From UBA8514 sp034933685 (lineage in GTDB: Bacteria > Bacillota > Clostridia > Lachnospirales > Anaerotignaceae): 64,000 nucleotides of DNA. A program made the translations under genes and the position numbers. This document shows, one piece after another, positions 58,930 to 64,000 of the stretch. The stretch spans positions 1 to 64,000 of the forward strand of contig JAYFNB010000017.1 in assembly GCA_034933685.1 (NCBI GenBank). Reading direction: 5' to 3'. The notes under the pieces are model-generated. The model had not been told where the DNA came from. It saw nothing but the letters and a program-made list of their open reading frames with translations, and made no database searches. The number at the start of each line of letters is the position of its first letter. The first letter of the stretch is position 1.

Positions 58930-59379
58930 GTAGGCAAAAAAGTTGTACATCATTTAATGATGAAAGGTGCAGATGGACATTACGTAGGCGGACTTGTTAA
59001 CGGTGCAAGAATTGTTGATATGTGGGGCGATGTTGGTACAGAATTAATGGTTTATGTAGACGGCGACATAAGTCTTTTCCTTGGCTACAAAGATGTTGTG
59101 TTTACAGCACCTGTTTATGTTGGCGATTTTATGGAATACCACGGCTGGATTGAAAAAGTAGGCAACTGCTCTTACACATGTAGGTTTGAAGCTTACAAGG
59201 TAGCTACAATGTGCGACAGAACAGAGATGGACATGACAGGTGTTGCTTCAACAGCAGCTACAGCTTGTGTTCCGCCTGTACTTTGTGCAACAGCAACAGG
59301 CAGCCTTTACATCAGCAAAGATTGCCAAAGAGGCCCACAGGAGCCAGCTTTTAAAGACGCAGTACATCCAACAAAGTAA
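58930..59379 (+). CDS. acl: Beta-alanyl-CoA:ammonia lyase-like protein 2
   Basis: A tandem paralogue, start taken at the ATG at 58927-58929 region (MVGKKVVHHLMMKGADGHYV), about 150 residues, behind AAGGGGG. The opening MVGKKVVHHLMM and the tail CQRGPQEPAF are closer to C. propionicum Acl-2 than the first copy, whose tail is EQRGETDPAF. The upstream reading to 58885 is rejected because it crosses the ribosome site. C. propionicum itself has two acl genes, so the duplication is in keeping. Terminator follows at 59414. Confidence 0.86.
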   Translation, partial: VGKKVVHHLMMKGADGHYVGGLVNGARIVDMWGDVGTELMVYVDGDISLFLGYKDVVFTAPVYVGDFMEYHGWIEKVGNCSYTCRFEAYKVATMCDRTEMDMTGVASTAATACVPPVLCATATGSLYISKDCQRGPQEPAFKDAVHPTK

Positions 59380-59413
59380 TATAATATAAAACACTAAAAA
59401 CATCCTATAATAT

Positions 59414-59455
59414 AAAAAGAGGTACAGACAGCCATATCTGTATCTCTTTTTTTGT
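59414..59455 (+). terminator. Terminator of the acl genes
   Basis: AAAAAGAGGTACAGA pairs with TCTGTATCTCTTTTT (one G-U), then more T. Confidence 0.9.
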
Positions 59456-59461
59456 AGAAAA

Positions 59462-59672
59462 GTCAAGACCTTGGAGCTTCGCCCTTAAACACTCACAAGG
59501 TCTTCCTGTCAGCACTTTGCTTTGCAAAGCTGTCCTACGGACAGATGGCACATCTTTGCCATTGCTACCTTGACCCATCTACAACCGCATAAATAAGCGG
59601 TTGTAATAAAAGTTTTTGGTCTTGCTTTTTTCAAAAAGCAAGTGGGTTTGGGCAACGCCCAAGGATTTTAAA
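59462..59672 (-). repeat. Dispersed hairpin-rich repeat, copy 5 (inverted, enlarged)
   Basis: Ends with GGGTTTGGGCAACGCCCAAGG (in two parts of the consensus) and has the CCGCATAAATAAGCGG hairpin. Relative to the other copies it carries about 70 extra bases (about 59505-59570) made of further small hairpins such as CTGTCCTACGGACAG and GCTTTGCAAAGC. It abuts the 3' end of the iclR gene. Confidence 0.82.
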
Positions 59673-59675
59673 AGG

Positions 59676-60470
59676 TTAATCATTGTAGCCCAAAAAGGCA
59701 GAAAGCTCGCGGCAGGTTTGTGTTAAGGAAAGATGTATATTGCTAAGTTTTTCTTTATTCATACGTTTTGCTGGGCCGCTTATACTAATTCCAGAAACAA
59801 TTTTTCCTGTAAAGTCTTTAATAGGCATTGCAAAGCAAATCATTCCATCAAAATATTCTTCGTTATCAAGGGCGTAGTTCTGGTTTTTAATCAGCCTAAG
59901 TTCTTTTTTCATTGCATCAAGGGTTGTAATTGTATTTGCGGCAAGTTGTTCAGTTTCTGTGTTTTCAAAGTACCATGCAAGCTCCTCTTTAGAGAAATCA
60001 CTCATAAAAAGCTTGCCAAGGGCAGTTGCATAAAGTGGTTCACGCTCGCCTACCTGTGTATTTGTGCGCAGCTTAATATTAGGCTCTATTTTGCATATAA
60101 TTACAGTTTCGTGGTTGTTTAATACGCCCAAATTAACGGTTTCTGAAAACATATTGCATAGTTTTTCTACGGCAGGAATATAGCTTGTGCTATTAAGGGT
60201 GTGTTGCTTTGGTACGGCATTGCCTACATCGAAAAGTCCCCAGCCAAGGCGATATGCAGTGGAGTTTATGTTGGTTTTTTCTACATAGCCGTATGCCATA
60301 AGGGTATCTAACAGGCGGTGAACACCGCTTTTTCCCATGTCAAGGGCTTTGCTTATTTCACTTATGCTGGTGCCTTCTGTAGAATTATTTTCTTTGATGT
60401 AATTTAAAATATCAAGCGCCTTGCTTAATGTTTGTACAGGGTATTTGGGAACATGCTCGAAGCTGTCCAT
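59676..60470 (-). CDS. IclR family transcriptional regulator
   Basis: A 264-residue regulator: N-terminal winged HTH (VQTLSKALDILNYIKENNST, ISEISKALDMGKSGVHRLLD, about residues 12-70) and a C-terminal GAF-like effector domain with LGVLNNHETVIICKI, PLYATALGKLFMSD and the conserved ISISGPAKRM. It is placed between the acl genes and the oxidoreductase operon, and a 17-bp near-palindrome found at all three promoters also lies just after its own -10 box. It is therefore the likely autoregulated repressor of both metabolic units. Effector unknown; a CoA ester or 2-oxoacid is a reasonable guess. Confidence 0.92.
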   Translation of the reverse strand: MDSFEHVPKYPVQTLSKALDILNYIKENNSTEGTSISEISKALDMGKSGVHRLLDTLMAYGYVEKTNINSTAYRLGWGLFDVGNAVPKQHTLNSTSYIPAVEKLCNMFSETVNLGVLNNHETVIICKIEPNIKLRTNTQVGEREPLYATALGKLFMSDFSKEELAWYFENTETEQLAANTITTLDAMKKELRLIKNQNYALDNEEYFDGMICFAMPIKDFTGKIVSGISISGPAKRMNKEKLSNIHLSLTQTCRELSAFLGYND

Positions 60471-60497
60471 AAATTATCATCCTTTCTGATAGTGATT

Positions 60498-60514
60498 GTT
60501 CCAAATAATAGAAT
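60498..60514. promoter_or_regulatory. IclR-type operator, site 3 (autoregulation)
   Basis: GTTCCAAATAATAGAAT. It begins 10 bp downstream of the iclR -10 box, covering the transcription start region. Confidence 0.78.
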
Positions 60515-60523
60515 GTATATATT

Positions 60524-60552
60524 ATTATATAGATTTTGACTAAAAAAGTAAA
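60524..60552 (-). promoter_or_regulatory. Promoter of iclR
   Basis: Minus strand: TTTACT (60552-60547), 17-bp spacer, TATAAT (60529-60524). Confidence 0.7.
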
Positions 60553-60585
60553 GAGTTTTTCCTTAAATTTGTGTTGAAAGTATTA

Positions 60586-60614
60586 TTGACAATATGGGGC
60601 GCGGAATATAAAAT
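60586..60614 (+). promoter_or_regulatory. Promoter of the oxidoreductase operon
   Basis: TTGACA (60586-60591), 17-bp spacer, TAAAAT (60609-60614). Confidence 0.88.
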
Positions 60615-60636
60615 AAAAGTGTAAAAACAGAAAGCA

Positions 60637-60653
60637 GTTCTACATATTAGAAT
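60637..60653. promoter_or_regulatory. IclR-type operator, site 4
   Basis: GTTCTACATATTAGAAT, starting 23 bp after the -10 box, inside the transcribed leader. Same geometry as site 2 at the acl promoter. Confidence 0.75.
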
Positions 60654-60698
60654 GATATCAAATTATTATTAGGGTTAAGTTAAAAAGGAGTGAGAGCT

Positions 60699-60911
60699 AT
60701 GAACCGTGTTACGGTTGACCGCGAAATGTGCAAAGAATGTGAGTATTGTATTAACTTCTGTCCCAAAAAAACTATTCTTAAAAAAAGTGACAGTGTAAAT
60801 AAAAAGGGCTATTACGCAGTCGAAGCGGCAGATTTAACAAATTGTATTGCCTGTGGAATTTGTGCAATTATGTGTCCAGAAGGTGCAATAACAGTAGAGA
60901 AAGAAGTATAG
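60699..60911 (+). CDS. Ferredoxin-type delta subunit of 2-oxoacid:ferredoxin oxidoreductase
   Basis: A 70-residue 2[4Fe-4S] protein: CKECEYCINFCPKKTI and CIACGICAIMCPEGAI. It is the electron-transfer (KorD/VorD type) subunit of the complex encoded by the next three genes. The ATG at 60699 is used; the GTG at 60690 lies within the AAAGGAG ribosome site. Gap of 13 bp to the alpha subunit gene. Confidence 0.92.
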   Translation: MNRVTVDREMCKECEYCINFCPKKTILKKSDSVNKKGYYAVEAADLTNCIACGICAIMCPEGAITVEKEV

Positions 60912-60924
60912 GAGGAGAAGAAAA

Positions 60925-61971
60925 ATGGGTGATAAAGTTTTTATGCAGGGAAATGAAGCCTTTGCAGAAGCTGCTATTCGTTCAGGCTGTAAATACTTTT
61001 TTGGTTATCCTATAACACCATCAAGTGAAATGCCTGAGTATTACGCAAAAAAAGCTCCATCAGAGGGGCTTACATTTATTCAAGCTGAAACAGAGGTTGC
61101 GGCCTTTAATATGATAGCAGGGGTTGCGGCAACAGGCAAAAGAGGCATGACGGCTACAAGCGGTCCTGGATTCTCCCTTGGCTGTGAGGCAATGAGTTAT
61201 ATGTCAGCAGCAAGTCTTCCGTCGGTAATTGTGGATGTTATGCGTCCAGGCCCGGCAGATGGAGAAATTCTTGGCGCACAAGGTGACTACTTCCAACTTA
61301 CAAAGGGTGGCGGACATGGAGATTACAGAACAATCGTCCTTGCTCCGTATTCAGTGCAGGAATTTGCAGATTTTGCACCGCTTTCCTTTGAACTTGCAGA
61401 AAAATATCTTAATCCGGTTGTAGTTGCAAGTGATGGAATGCTTTCAAAAATGATGGAATCTGTTCAGCTTCCTGAAAGAACAAGCGGCCCTGAAAGAATG
61501 CCATGGGCAGTGGACGGAGCAAAGGGCAGACCACACAACGACATTACAACCTGTGGCGACGGCCCAGAACAATGGGAACAGTTTAACCTTAAACTACAGA
61601 AAAAATATAACGAAATTAAAGATAACGAACAAAGATGGGAAGAAATTAACGTAGAGGGTGCAGACATTATTGTTGTTGCCTATGGTGTCCTTTCAAGGGT
61701 TTGTATGACAGCAATGAAACTTGCAGAAGAAAAAGGCTTGAAAGTTGGTCTTATTAGGCCGGTTACCCTGTGGCCTTTCCCAGAAAAAGCATTTGAAAAC
61801 CTTGAAAACAAAAAATTCTTTGTTGTTGAGCTTAGCTCTGGACAAATGGTTGAGGATGTTAAGCTTTCTGTAAAGGATAAAAATGCAGTTGAATTTTACG
61901 GCAGACTTGGAGGCATAACACCAACACCAGTTGAGTTATGCGAGAAAATGTGCGAGCTTTATAAAGGATAA
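60925..61971 (+). CDS. 2-oxoacid:ferredoxin oxidoreductase alpha subunit (KorA/VorB type)
   Basis: A 348-residue pyrimidine-binding half plus C-terminal transketolase-like domain: GNEAFAEAAIRSGCKYFFGY, PITPSSEMPEYYAKK, QAETEVAAFNMIAGVAATG, TKGGGHGDYRTIVLAP and a C-terminal ADIIVVAYGVLSRV. Length and motifs match the VorB/KorA subunit of four-subunit enzymes that decarboxylate branched-chain 2-oxoacids, 2-oxoglutarate or 2-oxobutyrate to acyl-CoA with reduction of ferredoxin. The substrate cannot be read from sequence; 2-oxobutyrate is attractive given the PLP lyases nearby (inference). Confidence 0.92.
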   Translation: MGDKVFMQGNEAFAEAAIRSGCKYFFGYPITPSSEMPEYYAKKAPSEGLTFIQAETEVAAFNMIAGVAATGKRGMTATSGPGFSLGCEAMSYMSAASLPSVIVDVMRPGPADGEILGAQGDYFQLTKGGGHGDYRTIVLAPYSVQEFADFAPLSFELAEKYLNPVVVASDGMLSKMMESVQLPERTSGPERMPWAVDGAKGRPHNDITTCGDGPEQWEQFNLKLQKKYNEIKDNEQRWEEINVEGADIIVVAYGVLSRVCMTAMKLAEEKGLKVGLIRPVTLWPFPEKAFENLENKKFFVVELSSGQMVEDVKLSVKDKNAVEFYGRLGGITPTPVELCEKMCELYKG

Positions 61972-61989
61972 TTTCGGGAGGTGGAAGAA

Positions 61990-62736
61990 ATGAGCATAGT
62001 TTATAAAAGACCTGAGGTCTTTACAGATGAATACATGAAATATTGCGGCGGCTGTGGTCACGGCATTATAAATAGATTAATTGGCGAAATTATAGAAGAG
62101 GATAAACTTCAAGAAAAATCAATTTTTGTTTGGCCTATTGGATGTTCAGTTTACGCAGATAAATACTACAAAGTAGATAGCATTTGCGCACTTCACGGAC
62201 GTGCACCAGCAGTAGGAACGGGTATTAAAAGAGCTTTAACAGATAATCTTGTAATTGTATACCAAGGTGACGGAGATTTGGTTTCAGAAGGTATGAGCGA
62301 AATTATGCACTCCGCAATTAGAGGTGAAAAATTCACAGTTATATTTGTAAACAATGCAATTTATGGCATGACAGGCGGACAAATGGCACCAACAACACTT
62401 ACAGGGCAAAAGACAACAACCTCCCCTTACGGGCGTGGTGTGGAATACACAGGAAACCCTGTTAACATGGCTGAAATTATTGCATCAATCCCTGGCTGTC
62501 ACTACAGCGAGAGAGTTACAGTAACAAGCCCTGCAAATGTTAGAAAAACCAAAGCTGCAATTAAAAAAGCATTTGATTATCAGTTGGCGGGTGAGGGGTT
62601 AAGCTTTATTGAAGTTGTTTCTCCATGCCCAACAGGGTGGGAAATGAAGCCGGTGGAAGCCCTTAAATGGATAGATGAAGTTGTTCTTACACAATATCCT
62701 TTAGGCGTATTTAAAGCACCAAAGGAGGGTGAATGA
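61990..62736 (+). CDS. 2-oxoacid:ferredoxin oxidoreductase beta subunit (TPP-binding)
   Basis: A 248-residue thiamine-pyrophosphate subunit: YCGGCGHGIINRLIGEII, IGCSVYADKYYKVD, the TPP motif GDGDLVSEGMSEIMHSAIRG with NNAIYGMTGGQMAPTT (GDG...NN), and the C-terminal VSPCPTGWEMKP. The cysteines expected for the subunit's own cluster region (CGGCG, GCS) are present. ATG at 61990 behind GGGAGG is preferred to the GTG at 61981 inside that site. The stop lies 1 nt before the gamma subunit ATG. Confidence 0.93.
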   Translation: MSIVYKRPEVFTDEYMKYCGGCGHGIINRLIGEIIEEDKLQEKSIFVWPIGCSVYADKYYKVDSICALHGRAPAVGTGIKRALTDNLVIVYQGDGDLVSEGMSEIMHSAIRGEKFTVIFVNNAIYGMTGGQMAPTTLTGQKTTTSPYGRGVEYTGNPVNMAEIIASIPGCHYSERVTVTSPANVRKTKAAIKKAFDYQLAGEGLSFIEVVSPCPTGWEMKPVEALKWIDEVVLTQYPLGVFKAPKEGE

Positions 62737-62737
62737 T

Positions 62738-63262
62738 ATGAAAAGTGAATTGATATTTTCTGGTATTGGCGGTCAGGGCACAATACTTATGGGTAAAATG
62801 GTTTGTACTGCGGCTGCAAAAAAAGGTCTTTCAGTTACACTTTCACCTGCCTATGGACAGGAAAAAAGAGGAGGACGTGCCAGCTGTCAGGTAGTTGTTT
62901 CAGAGGAAATGGGTTCTCCTGTAATTTCTTTGGCAGATACCATTTTGGTTATGGATGAGGGTTCTTTTAAGGATTATGAAAACAAGGTTAAGCCAAACGG
63001 AACTTTGATTGTTAACAGTTCCATGATTGCGAGTAAATCAGCAAGAAAAGATATAAACATTGTGGAAATTCCCTTTACAGCAATTGCTACCGAAGTGGCA
63101 ACCGGTAAATCGGCGAACATGGTTGCCCTTGGTGCAGTTGTTAAAACCCTTCATATAGTTACCTTGGAGGACGCAAGAGAAGTTGTTAAGGCAAAAATGA
63201 AGCCGGCATTGGTGGAAGCCAACATTAAAGCACTTGAAGCTGGTTATAATTTTACCATGTAA
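62738..63262 (+). CDS. 2-oxoacid:ferredoxin oxidoreductase gamma subunit
   Basis: A 174-residue subunit with the CoA/dimer-interface fold: FSGIGGQGTILMGKMVCTA, SPAYGQEKRGGRASCQVVVS and the C-terminal ANMVALGAVVKTL are characteristic of KorC/VorA gamma chains. Start at 62738, 9 nt behind AAAGGAGG; the GTG at 62729 overlaps the site. Last gene of the operon. All four subunits are complete, so the enzyme should be functional. Confidence 0.93.
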   Translation: MKSELIFSGIGGQGTILMGKMVCTAAAKKGLSVTLSPAYGQEKRGGRASCQVVVSEEMGSPVISLADTILVMDEGSFKDYENKVKPNGTLIVNSSMIASKSARKDINIVEIPFTAIATEVATGKSANMVALGAVVKTLHIVTLEDAREVVKAKMKPALVEANIKALEAGYNFTM

Positions 63263-63298
63263 GTGTTATAAAAATTAAATATGTGAAACAGTTATAAT

Positions 63299-63342
63299 AA
63301 CCGTCCCATTGGAAAGAATAAATGGGGCGGTTTAATATTTTT
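63299..63342 (+). terminator. Terminator of the oxidoreductase operon
   Basis: AACCGTCCCATT pairs with AATGGGGCGGTT (one G-U), 10-nt loop, then TTAATATTTTT. Confidence 0.85.
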
Positions 63343-63380
63343 CAGAGACTTAAATCAGCCTTATTATTGCAAAAGTTATA

Positions 63381-63409
63381 TTGACAAAATGAGGTATCTG
63401 GAGTAAACT
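63381..63409 (+). promoter_or_regulatory. Promoter of the ABC substrate-binding protein gene
   Basis: TTGACA (63381-63386), 17-bp spacer, TAAACT (63404-63409). Confidence 0.78.
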
Positions 63410-63427
63410 TACACCATTAATACTTTT

Positions 63428-63469
63428 GCGCTTTTATGTGCTAAAATTTTGGCACTTTTATGCGGTAAA
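63428..63469 (+). repeat. Tandem 18-bp direct repeats with central palindrome in the leader
   Basis: GCGCTTTTATGTGCTAAA (63428-63445) and GCACTTTTATGCGGTAAA (63452-63469), 24 bp apart. Between them TGCTAAAATTTTGGCA (63439-63454) is a 16-bp palindrome with one mismatch. It lies in the transcribed leader and may be a regulator site. Confidence 0.6.
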
Positions 63470-63497
63470 GTCATATTTCGAAAAGAGGATGATTAAA

Positions 63498-64000
63498 ATG
63501 AAAAAATTTTGTTCAATTATTATAACTCTTGTACTTGCTGGGGCACTTGCAGGCTGTGCAGGAAGTTCTTCAACCCAGAAGGCAGCAACACCGGCACCAG
63601 AGGCGAAATCAGAAGCCCAAGCACCAGCAGAGGATACTACATATAAAATTGGTGTTCTTCAGCTTGTTCAACATGATGCCCTTGATGCATCCAACAAAGG
63701 TTTTTTTGCGGCGCTTGATGACGCAGGTATTAAATATGAGGCAGACCAGCAAAATGCATCTGGTGACCAATCTGCTTGTCAGACAATTGCAGAATCTTTA
63801 GTTAACAACGGCAACGACCTTATTTTAGCAATTGCAACACCTGCGGCACAGGCAGTTGTTGGCGCAACAACTGAGATACCAGTTGTTATTACAGCCGTTA
63901 CAGACCCTGCAGGTTCAGGCCTTGTGGCTTCTAATGACGCACCTGGCGGTAACGTAACAGGAACATCGGATTTAACACCTGTTAAAGAACAGATTGACTT
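63498..64000 (+). CDS. ABC transporter substrate-binding lipoprotein (partial, runs off window)
   Basis: The first 167 residues are visible. Signal peptide MKKFCSIIITLVLAGALAGC with the lipidated Cys20, an Ala/Pro-rich linker, then YKIGVLQLVQHDALDASNKG, ASGDQSACQTIAESLV, DLILAIATPAAQAVV and VVITAVTDPAGSGLV. These match the ABC_sub_bind (TrpX-like) family, periplasm-side receptors for aromatic or other amino acids, nucleoside-like or unknown solutes. The permease and ATPase genes are expected to follow outside the window. Own promoter and a structured leader precede it. Confidence 0.9.
   Translation, partial: MKKFCSIIITLVLAGALAGCAGSSSTQKAATPAPEAKSEAQAPAEDTTYKIGVLQLVQHDALDASNKGFFAALDDAGIKYEADQQNASGDQSACQTIAESLVNNGNDLILAIATPAAQAVVGATTEIPVVITAVTDPAGSGLVASNDAPGGNVTGTSDLTPVKEQID

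Noticed and set aside
63529..63801. 90-codon plus-strand frame rich in Gln and His
   Set aside because: It is an out-of-frame shadow inside the substrate-binding lipoprotein gene.
1..64000. CRISPR array, tRNA or rRNA genes, prophage or IS transposase
   Set aside because: No regularly spaced identical repeats, no cloverleaf or rRNA-like stretches, and no transposase or phage proteins were seen on either strand.

Overview
The window reads as AT-rich chromosomal DNA from an anaerobic, spore-forming member of the Clostridia. The evidence is SpoVG, a SPOCS/LysM coat protein of SipL type, an NADH/ferredoxin-type [FeFe]-hydrogenase operon, superoxide reductase, a 2-oxoacid:ferredoxin oxidoreductase, and two tandem genes resembling the beta-alanyl-CoA:ammonia lyases of Clostridium (Anaerotignum) propionicum. 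An Anaerotignum-like amino-acid fermenter is my inference. I see no rRNA, tRNA, CRISPR array, phage or insertion sequence.

Layout. 1-4.7 kb: remnant of an MMPL transporter, its secreted coiled-coil partner, a CapA-like lipoprotein and superoxide reductase. 4.8-8.2 kb (minus): MATE pump with its MarR regulator, and a copper-amine-oxidase-N-domain secreted protein. 8.4-20.8 kb: ispE, a GntR regulator, then the envelope-stress locus (LysM/G5 protein, walR, walK, small secreted protein, YycH-like, YycI-like, a MATE pump, murA, walJ, rlmH). 20.9-26.5 kb: cupin, SDR, murC (minus), glgC-glgD. 26.6-32.9 kb: spoVG, sipL-like, NifX-like protein, M29 aminopeptidase, CBS-type pyrophosphatase, unknown protein. 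33.3-37.6 kb: hydrogenase operon. 37.9-41.1 kb: branched-chain leader peptide and attenuator followed by ilvB, a small ACT subunit and ilvC. 41.5-44.6 kb: ECF sigma and anti-sigma, a 51-residue conserved protein, HD protein, truncated subtilase. 45.1-56 kb: accessory metabolic region (HAD hydrolase, Fe-dependent dehydrogenase, MerR, B3/4 protein, two PLP lyases, deacylase, DUF819 transporter, AGCS symporter). 56.1-58.2 kb: two decayed genes and a MATE pump. 58.4-63.3 kb: two acl genes, IclR regulator, four-subunit 2-oxoacid:ferredoxin oxidoreductase. 63.5 kb-end: start of an ABC substrate-binding lipoprotein.

Two regulatory networks can be read from the DNA. First, four promoters between 45.0 and 54.3 kb share TTGACT, a spacer of exactly 19 bp and a -10 box. 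That over-long spacer is typical of MerR-activated promoters, and a MerR gene with an effector domain lies among them. They would drive HAD/dehydrogenase, PLP lyase 1, deacylase-DUF819-PLP lyase 2, and the AGCS symporter, which looks like an uncharacterised amino-acid scavenging regulon. Second, a 17-bp near-palindrome (GTTCCAAATAATAGAAT type) occurs four times, only around the acl genes, iclR and the oxidoreductase operon. In three copies it lies just downstream of a promoter, which predicts one IclR repressor for all of them.

Other regulatory signals are a perfect WalR box upstream of the YycH/YycI genes, a MarR operator at the MATE operon, and the ilv attenuator. A dispersed, hairpin-rich, MITE-like element occurs five times at operon ends. 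Three loci are decayed: the MMPL gene, a subtilase, and a divergent alpha/beta-hydrolase and LysR pair that has lost both 5' halves.
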